Shown: in pieces, positions 54,001-62,118 of the stretch
Layout of the letters: each line of letters starts with the position of its first letter
How positions within the stretch are numbered: position 1 is the stretch's first letter
Assembly: GCF_014639255.1 (NCBI RefSeq)
Contig: NZ_BMFV01000001.1
Span: 248,001-312,000 of the forward strand
From: Pullulanibacillus pueri
GTDB taxonomy: Bacteria; Bacillota; Bacilli; Bacillales; Sporolactobacillaceae
DNA: 64,000 bases
Direction of reading: 5' to 3'
Notes under the pieces: generated by a model
What the model was told of the DNA's origin: nothing
The model's database searches: none
The model's input: the letters and a program-made list of their open reading frames with translations, nothing else
Made by a program: the position numbers and the translations under genes

Positions 54001-55236
54001 TTAATTATTATTGAGAAATGTATCGGAGGGGCGATCATAACGGATTGGTGTTCTTTGGTATTCATGGACATCTGAAGCATTATGGACTAATTGATAGCAT
54101 TCTTGTGCCTTTATATCCAATGCTAGTCCGGGGATGCTCGTGCCTGATACATGGGTGATCAATGGCAGTTTAAGTTTTTTCTTTTGCTGATTTAAGTATA
54201 TTTGTCCGGTGTCACTCATGCCGAGTAAACGAATATACTTGGGGCGTTCACGCGTCTGTCCCGATAGCATGTCCTTTTTTGTAGTCCCTGTAAGAATATG
54301 TGTACAAAGCCGTTGAAGTCTTGTCCAAGTATAACGTTTCGTTTTAATGGCGGACATAAATGTATGGAAATTCTCGTGATCTTGAGCTTTCTGCTTCAAG
54401 CGATTTTCTAAACCTTCTTCAGCTTCATAAATGGTTTGTAGCTGGACGCGTGTATCTGTAAGTAATCGATATTTTAAATAGGGATAATAATCATTCCAGT
54501 GCCGTAAACGCCCTTGAAGCTTTAGAGTGGTCAACATCCGAGAGGTAAAAGGAGGGGTGAGCCCCTCGAGTTGCGTTGGCGCCTTTTCAGTCTGAAAAAG
54601 GGCCTGACGGATAGCTGTCGCACTCGCGATTTGCTGATCGGCTATTTCTACATCATGATAACCGGCTTTAATCCGTTGAATGGTTTCTACTTTGATCGAG
54701 CTTTGGAGTCGCTGCACAGCTTCAACGTAGTGAAAGCCAAGGATGTTATTGGGTTGAGATAAGTCTACAAGGGATTCCATGTTAAACCCTAATGTATTGA
54801 AGGCCAGTGCTGTGGCTTTAGGATAACTATTTCCGTCTGCTAAATACGTTTTTAACCAATGATTATAATCCTCTTGATGTTCAGAAAGGATTTCAAGAGT
54901 ATTTAGAAAAGGGGCTATGGTTCCGGCTTCACTTCCAAAACACAAATGCGTGGCCCCGATTTCATGCAAAAGCGCAACTGCTCCCCAGGCAAAAACCTCG
55001 GCTTTTTGGGTAGCATACTGATAAGGGAGCTCGATGACAAGATCGACACCGGCTTGAAGCGCTAATCGGGTTCTATCCCATTTTGAAAGTAAGGCAGGTT
55101 CTCCTCTCTGCAGAAAGGGTCCGCTCATGACGGCAACAAGTAAATCAGCATGGGTTTGATTTTTTGTTTTTTGTAAATGATATAAATGACCATTATGTAA
55201 AGGATTATATTCAACAACAACGCCTGCGATATTCAT
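54001..55236 (-). CDS. tmcAL: tRNA(Met) cytidine acetate ligase TmcAL (YlbM)
   Basis: TmcAL makes N4-acetylcytidine at the wobble position of elongator tRNA-Met using acetate and ATP. The nucleotidyltransferase motif GVVVEYNPLHNGHLYHL (HxGH) is at the start, PFLQRGEPALLSKWDRT follows, and HYVEAVQRL and VSGTSIPGLALDIKA lie further on. The protein has 411 residues. The start is ATG 55236 behind GGAGGTAACC; the ATG four codons earlier lies within the ribosome binding sequence. It is divergent from ylbN. Confidence 0.95.
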   Translation of the reverse strand: MNIAGVVVEYNPLHNGHLYHLQKTKNQTHADLLVAVMSGPFLQRGEPALLSKWDRTRLALQAGVDLVIELPYQYATQKAEVFAWGAVALLHEIGATHLCFGSEAGTIAPFLNTLEILSEHQEDYNHWLKTYLADGNSYPKATALAFNTLGFNMESLVDLSQPNNILGFHYVEAVQRLQSSIKVETIQRIKAGYHDVEIADQQIASATAIRQALFQTEKAPTQLEGLTPPFTSRMLTTLKLQGRLRHWNDYYPYLKYRLLTDTRVQLQTIYEAEEGLENRLKQKAQDHENFHTFMSAIKTKRYTWTRLQRLCTHILTGTTKKDMLSGQTRERPKYIRLLGMSDTGQIYLNQQKKKLKLPLITHVSGTSIPGLALDIKAQECYQLVHNASDVHEYQRTPIRYDRPSDTFLNNN

Positions 55237-55389
55237 GGTTACCTCCATATTAATAACATCAGAAATATCTGGTTTGTCCTTCGATTAACTATAGCATAGG
55301 CTTTTTTATACGCGGTGTAAAGGTGAACATATTGACATTTATCTTAACTATTATTATAATTACACTTGTTGTTTTGAGGTGGTATGAAA

Positions 55390-55905
55390 ATGGTTTTAAA
55401 GTGGTCGGTACCTGATTTAATGAAGAACCGAGACGAGTTTTTAGAGATCGATGAAACCATCTCTATCGATGATTTAAAAGAAAGAGATCCGGAAGTACGT
55501 GACATTTCTCCGGTACGAGTCACCGGTTTAGCAAGCATAAAACGAGAGGCAGTCACTTTTCATCTTACAATAGACGGTAAAATGACCCTACCTTGTTCTG
55601 TCACGCTTGAAGACGTACTTTATCCTTTTCGCATGCAGATGTCTGAGACCTTTCGAATCAATGATCATTTATCTGAAGATGATGCTGAAGGTGAACAGGT
55701 TCATGATGTGGAAGGCGAAATAATTGATCTCACGCCGTATATCATAGAAGAAATTCTAGTGCAAAAGCCTATACGTGTTGTGAGTGATAAGGTTAAAGAG
55801 ACGCCGCATCTAAAAGGGAATGGCTGGGAATTGTTAACTGATGAGGGTCCGAGTGATCGCATTGATCCCAGGCTGGAGAAATTGAAACATTTTTTTGATG
55901 AGTAA
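55390..55905 (+). CDS. ylbN: YceD family protein (DUF177, YlbN)
   Basis: The 171-residue acidic protein carries the DUF177 pattern: [34 protein letters not shown], and the terminal [14 protein letters not shown]. Such proteins lie in front of rpmF in most bacteria, and plant relatives act in 23S rRNA maturation. ATG 55390 is preferred to ATG 55384 because GAGGTGG is nine bases upstream of it. rpmF follows after 26 bases. Confidence 0.92.
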   Translation: MVLKWSVPDLMKNRDEFLEIDETISIDDLKERDPEVRDISPVRVTGLASIKREAVTFHLTIDGKMTLPCSVTLEDVLYPFRMQMSETFRINDHLSEDDAEGEQVHDVEGEIIDLTPYIIEEILVQKPIRVVSDKVKETPHLKGNGWELLTDEGPSDRIDPRLEKLKHFFDE

Positions 55906-55931
55906 AGAGCGCTTTGGAGGAGGTGGGAATA

Positions 55932-56105
55932 ATGGCAGTACCAAAAAGAAAAACATCAACAACGCGTAAAAATAAACGCCGTACCCATTTTAAATTGAGT
56001 GTACCAGGGATGGTAGCATGTGATAACTGTGGGGAGATGAAATTGGCTCACCGTGTATGTCCAGAATGTGGACATTACAAAGGTAAAGAAGTTGTTGAAA
56101 AATAA
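55932..56105 (+). CDS. rpmF: 50S ribosomal protein L32
   Basis: A 57-residue basic ribosomal protein beginning [17 protein letters not shown]. Four cysteines in CDNC and CPEC make the zinc-binding (C+) form of L32. The ribosome binding site GGAGGAGGTGGG is very strong. It follows ylbN and is closed by a good terminator. Confidence 0.97.
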   Translation: MAVPKRKTSTTRKNKRRTHFKLSVPGMVACDNCGEMKLAHRVCPECGHYKGKEVVEK

Positions 56106-56125
56106 GAGTTATTTCGTTAAGAAGA

Positions 56126-56160
56126 AGCAAGGAGAAGTCATCTCCTTGTTTTTTTTTATT
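56126..56160 (+). terminator. Terminator of ylbN-rpmF
   Basis: An 8-base stem (CAAGGAGA / TCTCCTTG) with a 5-base loop is followed by nine T. Confidence 0.95.
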
Positions 56161-56416
56161 CAAACAATAATGCTCTATACCGTAAGAATGAAGAGGCTCG
56201 GTAGAAAATTCGCCGCTTTGATGAATGCTGGGTGGATGACCCGTTTTCTTTGGTGCCCATGGGCTATCCTGAAAAAGGAATGCTTGTCTCTTTAGCATTA
56301 AAGGTATAGTAGACTTGCCCTTTCATCCTGTAAAAAAACTTATACTAGATTTTTTAGTCTATCTTTCCTAGTAAAAGCATAATATGAATAAACAGAATAA
56401 GGATTGGAGGGGTAGT

Positions 56417-57007
56417 ATGTCTACGATTCGCCAAGATGCTTGGAATGACGAAGAAGATCTTTTATTGGCAGAAACCGTTTTAAGACATATAAGAGAAGGT
56501 AGTACACAGCTTAAAGCCTTTCAAGAGGTAGGAAAGAAACTATCGAGAACTTCAGCAGCTTGTGGGTTTAGATGGAATTCTCTTGTGAGAAAGCAGTATG
56601 AGACAGCGATCCTTTTAGCGAAGCAGCAACGTAAAGCGTTAGCAAAACAGAAAAAAACGGAAAAGAAACCTAAACCCATTGTAGAGCCATCACAATCTGA
56701 TGTTAGCCAACAAAAGAACGAGACCACGCCTAGCTTAGCCACATTAGATCTCTCTTCTGTCATTGCCTATTTAGAAAGTGTCAAGGAAAGTGGGAAATTG
56801 ATTGAGCAATTACAATCAGAGAATGAACGTTTGAAAAAGGACTTGGAGGATCTACGACAACGAGAAAGTCAAGTTGAGGAAGACTATGTGGCATTAAAAG
56901 CAAAATATACCGACATCGAAAAGGAATATCAAACCCTGCTTTCGATGATGGATAAAGCGCGACAGCTTGCACAGTCTAATTTAGAGAAAGAAACAAGTAA
57001 GAGTTAG
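56417..57007 (+). CDS. gerR: RsfA/GerR-family sporulation transcription regulator (YlbO)
   Basis: A 196-residue protein. The N-terminal Myb/SANT-like domain ([40 protein letters not shown]) binds DNA, a Lys-rich linker follows, and the C-terminal half from about 125 is a long coiled coil ([19 protein letters not shown]). GerR/YlbO is a sigma-E-dependent regulator of mother cell genes in B. subtilis. The start is ATG 56417 behind GGAGGGG; an ATG further upstream would add 11 residues. Position after rpmF agrees. Confidence 0.9.
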   Translation: MSTIRQDAWNDEEDLLLAETVLRHIREGSTQLKAFQEVGKKLSRTSAACGFRWNSLVRKQYETAILLAKQQRKALAKQKKTEKKPKPIVEPSQSDVSQQKNETTPSLATLDLSSVIAYLESVKESGKLIEQLQSENERLKKDLEDLRQRESQVEEDYVALKAKYTDIEKEYQTLLSMMDKARQLAQSNLEKETSKS

Positions 57008-57040
57008 CGAAAATGTTTGGAAGTATTTATGAATGCATGA

Positions 57041-57072
57041 GAAAAAACTTGGCGGCCGCCAAGTTTTTTCTA
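57041..57072. terminator. Terminator after gerR
   Basis: The perfect palindrome AAAAAACTTGGCGG/CCGCCAAGTTTTTT has A and T tracts on its sides and can act in both directions. It would also stop transcripts of the ylbP remnant on the minus strand. Confidence 0.9.
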
Positions 57073-57094
57073 TCGTGCGAGTCTTAATGCCTGT

Positions 57095-57540
57095 ATGGGT
57101 CCTTTTTTTCTTTTCAATGTTCCGTTCTCCACGATCACGTTATGTATATACGTAACGCTTCTAACCAAACCCCATCTTTCCCCACAACCTTTTGGATTGC
57201 TCCATGGTGTGAATTTTTATTGGAGATTAAATCGCTTGTCTCATGCCACAAATGCCATTTCGAACCTTTTCCATGATAGAAAGAAAGTATGGGTGTCTCC
57301 AAAGCTCTAAATCACCTTGTGATAGTTCAAACCTGTGGTTGATTGTGTACCGACTCATTCTAACAACGCGTTTATTCTGAAATAAAAGCCGTAGAAAGGA
57401 GAGGTACTGTCATTTCCATGAGGTTTGTTTCTAGATCCTTTAGCATAGCTATCCCGTGTCCCACCTTCTCTAAACTTATCAAGTGCTTTGAAGTCTTGGA
57501 ATTAATCACTGGTGATGGGATAAGCTAGCTGTCCTCGTTA
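57095..57540 (-). pseudogene. ylbP: Decayed ylbP acetyltransferase gene
   Basis: Read on the minus strand in changing frames, the spacer gives pieces that follow the remembered B. subtilis YlbP order: INSKTSKHLISLEKVGHG, MLKDLETNLME, then in a second frame GNDSTSPFYGFYF, then in a third NKRVVRMSRYTIN with DLELWR, then KIHTMEQSKRLWGKMGFG and DRGERN. At least three frame changes and several stops separate them. A ribosome binding sequence AGGAGG remains upstream near 57545, but the start codon is gone. The location behind gerR is that of intact ylbP. The family is a GNAT acetyltransferase of unknown substrate. Confidence 0.75.
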
Positions 57541-57778
57541 ATGGCCTCCTAAGTACCATTATCCAGTATCCAGCTTCATTGAAATATCTTTATAGAGCGC
57601 TCCTTTTCTATTATAGTATAGTTTGAGATCACTTTTTTATGAAAACCACTTTATTCAGAAAGTCAAATGAGGAAGTGTAGGAATAGAGGAGGAACTAAAC
57701 AAAAAATTGACCTGAAAACAAAGAATTGTGTAAACTTTAATAAAAAGAGATAACAAAAGCAACGAGGGGAGTAGGACA
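57541..57778. other. Spacer before the DUF3397 gene
   Basis: It contains the old upstream region of the ylbP remnant and must include the promoter of the DUF3397 gene. No structure stands out. The ylbQ/panE gene expected here from the B. subtilis order is absent. Confidence 0.35.
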
Positions 57779-58162
57779 TTGACTCTATTTATCTATTTAT
57801 TTGCAGTCCTCATTGCGGCACCAATGGTCACTTTGTTTGCTCTTTATTGGCTATTTAAAGGAATCTTCAAGGAAGCAAAAAAAGCCCTTCATTGGTCCGT
57901 GGATATCACCACTTTTTTTACCATCCTTTCTGTTGATGTCGTAATGTACGGGATTTGGCATCATCATTTTTTTGGCCGTATTCTTTTTGCGTTTATTTTG
58001 ATCGCTTTTCTTTTCACTGGGTTAAATTGGATTTTTAAGGACAATATACAGCCTAAGAAGCTTATTAGAGGCGCATGGCGTTTTAATTTTCTCATCTTTA
58101 TGTCTCTTTATATCGTGCTGATCATTTACGGTCTCATTTCAGGGATCGCCAACCAAATATAA
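57779..58162 (+). CDS. DUF3397 family membrane protein
   Basis: A 127-residue protein with four hydrophobic segments, YLFAVLIAAPMVTLFALYWL at the start and HWSVDITTFFTILSVDVVMY in the middle; it fits DUF3397 proteins that lie before bshC in many Bacillales. The role is unknown. The start is TTG 57779 behind GAGGGGAG. It appears as a single gene upstream of bshC. Confidence 0.8.
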   Translation: MTLFIYLFAVLIAAPMVTLFALYWLFKGIFKEAKKALHWSVDITTFFTILSVDVVMYGIWHHHFFGRILFAFILIAFLFTGLNWIFKDNIQPKKLIRGAWRFNFLIFMSLYIVLIIYGLISGIANQI

Positions 58163-58315
58163 AGAGGTTTACGAGGACATAAACTATCGGTTCCTAAATC
58201 GAAGCGTTATGGAATAGATTATTTTTTATCCCTTAATAAGCAGGACCTTTTAACTCTGGTTTGAATTTTGCTATACTCATAAAAGCAAAGATGGTCTAGA
58301 GAGGAAGACATTAAA

Positions 58316-59944
58316 GTGATGCGAATTGAAAAATTAAATCTCCCTGAAACGTCAAACTTGACGGCAGATTACATAAGTGACAATGGTACGATAGGACGTT
58401 TCTTTGATTATTCCACGCAGGACATGGCCTGTTACCAAAAACGATTAGAAGACTTACATAAAAGAAGCTACAACCGAGAGGGACTTGTAGACTATTTGAT
58501 GGCGTTTAATCAACAATACGAGGCTTCACCAAAAGTGATCAATAATATACAAAAGTTGAAGGATGAAAGAACCGTGGTGGTTGTTGGGGGTCAACAGGCA
58601 GGCTTGCTTACAGGACCAGTATACACTATCCATAAATGTCTCTCGATTCTTCAATTAGCCCATCAGCAGGAAAAAGCACTAGGAGTCCCTGTTGTTCCTG
58701 TTTTTTGGATTGCAGGAGAAGATCATGACTATGCTGAGGTGAACCATGTTTTCGCTTACCATCAAGAGACTGTCCGTAAATTGGCTTATCACCAAAAAGG
58801 AACGGGTCTCGACTCGCTATCAAGAATAGACATTGATAAACAAAGATTGAATGTATGGATTGAATCCGTTTTCCAGGCTTATGGAGAAACATCTAGAACC
58901 AAAGCGTTATTAGCACAAGTCAAGCAGGATGCAGAAGCATCAAAAACATTTATTGATTTTTTTGCACGGCAAATCCACCGATTGTTTGGGGATTCAGGAC
59001 TTATCTTAATGGATTCTGGTGACCCTAAGCTTAGACATTTAGAATCAGGCTTTTTCAATCAGTTGATAGCGGAAAATGAAAAAATTTCAGGTAGCGTCGT
59101 GACACAGCTCGAAGCTTTAAGAGCATCTGGTTATACGGTAAATTTAGATCAGAGTCTTGAAAGTGCTAATCTGTTTATTCATGATCAGGATGAGCGCATT
59201 CTCCTATATAGGAAGGATAAACAAACGTTTGTCAATGAAAATAAAGGCTATCAAGTCAGCCGGGCTGAGCTTCTGGATATAGCTGAAACACATCCAGAAA
59301 GATTGAGTAATAATGTTGTTACCCGCCCTCTTATGCAAGAATTTTTACTCCCTACACTTGCTTTCATAGGGGGACCAGGTGAAATAGCCTATTGGTCTGG
59401 ATTAAAAGAGGCCTTTCATGTTTTTGATTTTAAAATGCCGCCGGTGGTACTCAGACATAGATTGACGATGGTTGATCGTAAAACTGAGAAATGGTTAAAA
59501 GGGAAACAGCTCACAGTAGAGGATGGTCTCAGCGAGTCCTTCTATAAAGAAAAAGAGGCTTGGCTTGGTCGGCAGCATCAGTGGGACGTTGAGGGTGTCG
59601 TTAAGACTGTCAAAAAGGAAATGGCATCAGCCTATACGCCGCTCGCCGCTCTGGCAGCCGAGGTCGATTCTGAGCTTGAAACATTAACACAAAAGAACCA
59701 AGAGATCATCAACAATCAGATCGACTATATGAAAAAAACAATCGAAAGACGTATTCGCCAGGCCCATAGTACGGAGTTAAGAAAATTTGATCGCGTGAAG
59801 GCGTGTTTGCTTCCTGATGGCAGTCCTCAGGAGCGGGTATGGAGTACCTTCTACTTCTTGAATTATTGGGGCTCGGAAGTGATAGATGAGTTGCTACAAA
59901 CCTCTCTCGAATTTGATGGAAAGCCGTATATTGTTTATTTATAA
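58316..59944 (+). CDS. bshC: Bacillithiol biosynthesis cysteine-adding enzyme BshC
   Basis: BshC joins cysteine to glucosaminyl malate, the last step of bacillithiol synthesis. The 542-residue length fits. The nucleotidyltransferase-like fold shows VVVGGQQAGLLTGPVYTIHK, PVFWIAGEDHDYAEVNHVF and late FIGGPGEIAYWSGLKEAF, and a long coiled coil near residues 440-500. GTG 58316 (GAGGAAG at eight bases) or the next codon ATG 58319 can be the start. It lies upstream of mraZ as in B. subtilis. Confidence 0.95.
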   Translation: MMRIEKLNLPETSNLTADYISDNGTIGRFFDYSTQDMACYQKRLEDLHKRSYNREGLVDYLMAFNQQYEASPKVINNIQKLKDERTVVVVGGQQAGLLTGPVYTIHKCLSILQLAHQQEKALGVPVVPVFWIAGEDHDYAEVNHVFAYHQETVRKLAYHQKGTGLDSLSRIDIDKQRLNVWIESVFQAYGETSRTKALLAQVKQDAEASKTFIDFFARQIHRLFGDSGLILMDSGDPKLRHLESGFFNQLIAENEKISGSVVTQLEALRASGYTVNLDQSLESANLFIHDQDERILLYRKDKQTFVNENKGYQVSRAELLDIAETHPERLSNNVVTRPLMQEFLLPTLAFIGGPGEIAYWSGLKEAFHVFDFKMPPVVLRHRLTMVDRKTEKWLKGKQLTVEDGLSESFYKEKEAWLGRQHQWDVEGVVKTVKKEMASAYTPLAALAAEVDSELETLTQKNQEIINNQIDYMKKTIERRIRQAHSTELRKFDRVKACLLPDGSPQERVWSTFYFLNYWGSEVIDELLQTSLEFDGKPYIVYL

Positions 59945-59954
59945 CATTGAGGAG

Positions 59955-60125
59955 GCCCTTGCAAGAGCGATTTTGCCTATACCTTAAGGGTATGGCGAGA
60001 AGCCAAGTTTTCTAAAAGAAGTGAGAAAACATAAAGGTTTTGGTCACCAGGACGGTATGGATTTCCGCTCCAGAAACGCTCGCTTTCCCCATGCCCACAC
60101 GATGTGGCTATGGTCGAACGTCCAT
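59955..60125 (+). repeat. Family B tail followed by truncated family A repeat
   Basis: Near 59975-60020, GCCTATACC and AAGCCAAGTTTTCTAAAA match the end of the family B copy at 44455. From 60043 TTGGTCACCAGGACGGTATG, TTTCCGCTCCAGAAACGCTC and CTTTCCCCATGCCCACACGA match the left module of the 13.6 kb family A copy, but the right modules are missing. Confidence 0.55.
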
Positions 60126-60158
60126 TTAACTTCACTAATCTCATAAATTTTTTACTAG

Positions 60159-60192
60159 AAAATCTTGCTGATATGGCAGGATTTTTTTTTAT
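60159..60192 (+). terminator. Terminator before mraZ
   Basis: AAAATCTTGC pairs with GCAGGATTTT (one wobble) around a 7-base loop and is followed by a run of T. It isolates the division cluster from bshC. Confidence 0.85.
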
Positions 60193-60215
60193 TGGGGCGA
60201 ATAATTAAATATAGA

Positions 60216-60250
60216 GTGGTGAAAAGTGGAGCGATGTGGTAAAGTAGTGG
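60216..60250 (+). promoter_or_regulatory. Probable MraZ operator: four GTGG repeats
   Basis: GTGG occurs at 60216, 60226, 60236 and 60247, thus with a 10, 10 and 11 base period, each followed by T, A, T and G. Direct repeats of this kind (TGGGN or GTGGN with 5-base spacing) upstream of mraZ are the known binding boxes of the MraZ repressor. They lie 20 to 55 bases before the mraZ start, so MraZ would control its own operon. Confidence 0.7.
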
Positions 60251-60270
60251 GAGAAAGAGGGGCTCCGACC

Positions 60271-60702
60271 ATGTTCATGGGTGAATACCAACATTCAATT
60301 GATGAAAAAGGAAGATTAATCGTCCCGTCTAAATTTCGGGAGGACCTCGGAACAACATTTGTGTTGACCCGGGGTTTGGATCAATGTGTGTTTGGTTATC
60401 CTATGGAAGAGTGGAAACAACTGGAACAAAAATTAAAAGCCCTGCCTTTTACTAAAAAAGATGCGAGAGCTTTTACCCGTTTCTTTTTCTCTGGTGCAGC
60501 GGAATCGCAATTGGATAAACAAGGGCGTGTGAATATTTCTCAGCCTTTAAGAAGCTACGCTAAACTTGAAAAGGAATGTGTCGTCATCGGCGTCTCCAGT
60601 CGTATTGAAATATGGAGTAAGTCTATATGGGAAAGCTATTATGAAGAATCTGAAGCATCCTTCAGTGAAATTTCAGAAAGCCTTCTTGACTTTGATTTAT
60701 AA
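60271..60702 (+). CDS. mraZ: Transcriptional regulator MraZ
   Basis: A 143-residue protein with two AbrB-like SpoVT domains: [20 protein letters not shown] and [15 protein letters not shown], then [19 protein letters not shown]. MraZ forms ring-like oligomers that bind repeats before its own operon. The start is ATG 60271 because AGAGGGG lies eight bases upstream and the family begins MFMGEY; a longer frame from 60226 would run over the repeat boxes. It leads rsmH, ftsL and pbpB. Confidence 0.96.
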   Translation: MFMGEYQHSIDEKGRLIVPSKFREDLGTTFVLTRGLDQCVFGYPMEEWKQLEQKLKALPFTKKDARAFTRFFFSGAAESQLDKQGRVNISQPLRSYAKLEKECVVIGVSSRIEIWSKSIWESYYEESEASFSEISESLLDFDL

Positions 60703-60788
60703 CCTCAAAAAGAATTTAAAGTAAGTGTCCAAAATGGAGACAACAGCGCCATTTAACAACACGATATAGAAGTGGAAGGATTTTATCT

Positions 60789-61736
60789 ATGTTTGACCAT
60801 ATAACCGTCTTAAAACGTGAAGCAATCGAAGGTCTTAACATCAAACCAGATGGCATCTATGTAGATTGTACATTAGGTGGGGGAGGACATAGCGAGGGAA
60901 TATTATCCAAGCTAAGTACAGGGCATTTATTTGCCTTTGAACAAGATCCATTTGCACATGCCGAGACGCAAGCAAGACTTTCTACATATCAGGATAAATT
61001 AACGATTATCCCGCAAAATTTTCGCTTCCTTCGTGCGTCTTTAATAGAACGTGGAATCGAGAAAGTGGATGGTATATTGTACGATCTTGGCGTTTCATCG
61101 CCACAATTTGATCGTGCAGACAGAGGGTTTAGTTATCAGCATGATGGCCCCTTAGATATGCGAATGAATACAGAACAAGGGTTATCTGCACATACTGTTG
61201 TCAATGAGTGGCCATATGAAAGACTTGTATCGATCTTTTTTAAATATGGTGAAGAGAAATTTTCAAAACAGATTGCTCGACGAATTGAACAAGCGAGAGA
61301 AACAAGGACCATTGAAACAACGGGAGAACTTGTCGAATTAATCAAGGAAGCTATTCCAGCACCGGCAAGGCGTAAAGGCGGTCATCCTGCCAAACGCATT
61401 TTTCAGGCGCTACGAATAGCAGTCAATGATGAACTTAAGGCATTTGAAGAGTCCCTTGAGCAAGCAATTGCTAGTCTAAATGTCAATGGTAGACTCTCTG
61501 TTATCACGTTTCATTCTTTGGAAGATAGATTGTGTAAACAAACCTTTCAAAGGTATAGCAAGCTTCCGGATTTACCGCCAGGATTACCGGTAGTTCCTGA
61601 GAGTAAGCAACCTATTTTAAAATTGGTCAATCGTAAACCAATCCTACCGACAGAGGAAGAATTAACAGCAAACCGTCGCTCGCGCTCAGCAAAATTAAGA
61701 GTGGCGGAAAAAATGAGAATAGATGAGGAGGAATAG
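60789..61736 (+). CDS. rsmH: 16S rRNA (cytosine(1402)-N(4))-methyltransferase RsmH
   Basis: RsmH (MraW) methylates N4 of C1402 in the decoding centre. The 315-residue enzyme has [13 protein letters not shown] near the start, the SAM-binding [27 protein letters not shown] and DGPLDMRM, and the C-terminal [16 protein letters not shown]. The start follows GTGGAAGG. ftsL begins two bases after its stop. Confidence 0.97.
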   Translation: MFDHITVLKREAIEGLNIKPDGIYVDCTLGGGGHSEGILSKLSTGHLFAFEQDPFAHAETQARLSTYQDKLTIIPQNFRFLRASLIERGIEKVDGILYDLGVSSPQFDRADRGFSYQHDGPLDMRMNTEQGLSAHTVVNEWPYERLVSIFFKYGEEKFSKQIARRIEQARETRTIETTGELVELIKEAIPAPARRKGGHPAKRIFQALRIAVNDELKAFEESLEQAIASLNVNGRLSVITFHSLEDRLCKQTFQRYSKLPDLPPGLPVVPESKQPILKLVNRKPILPTEEELTANRRSRSAKLRVAEKMRIDEEE

Positions 61737-61738
61737 GA

Positions 61739-62104
61739 ATGGCACAGCCAGCAAGACAACTTACGCAGAGAGAATATGTTCAAAAACAACGGAGGCACAC
61801 AACAGATTCACAAACCATGACCTTGCCGAAGAGACGGATTACAAAGGGAGAAAAGCTGTTATGGTCACTCGCGGCTTTAACTCTATTAATCTTTGGTATC
61901 CTGATCGTATCAAAACAAGCGGTTCTCTATGAATCTTCAAGATCCCTCTCAAATATTGAACAGAAATTAGAATCAACAGAAAAGACCAATCAAGATTTAC
62001 AAACTCAAGTTCAAAGTCTTAAGCAACCTGAGCGCATTATTAAATTTGCTAAAGAAAATGGCCTTAAATTGAATAGTAAAAATGTGAAAATCGTGAATAA
62101 ATAA
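61739..62104 (+). CDS. ftsL: Cell division protein FtsL
   Basis: A 121-residue bitopic protein: a basic cytoplasmic N-terminus of about 40 residues, one membrane segment (LLWSLAALTLLIFGILIVSK), and an extracellular coiled coil (LSNIEQKLESTEKTNQDLQT). It joins DivIB and DivIC in the divisome. The start is ATG 61739 with GAGGAGGAATAGG upstream, two bases behind rsmH. pbpB follows by 14 bases. Confidence 0.93.
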   Translation: MAQPARQLTQREYVQKQRRHTTDSQTMTLPKRRITKGEKLLWSLAALTLLIFGILIVSKQAVLYESSRSLSNIEQKLESTEKTNQDLQTQVQSLKQPERIIKFAKENGLKLNSKNVKIVNK

Positions 62105-62118
62105 GCAGGTGGCAGAAG

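Noticed and set aside
56170..56295. 41-codon frame and a second frame ending KIRRFDECWVDDPFSL... after rpmF
   Set aside because: No start signal for the first; the second looks coding-like but is cut by a stop just upstream and matches no family I know. It may be a remnant, but this cannot be supported.
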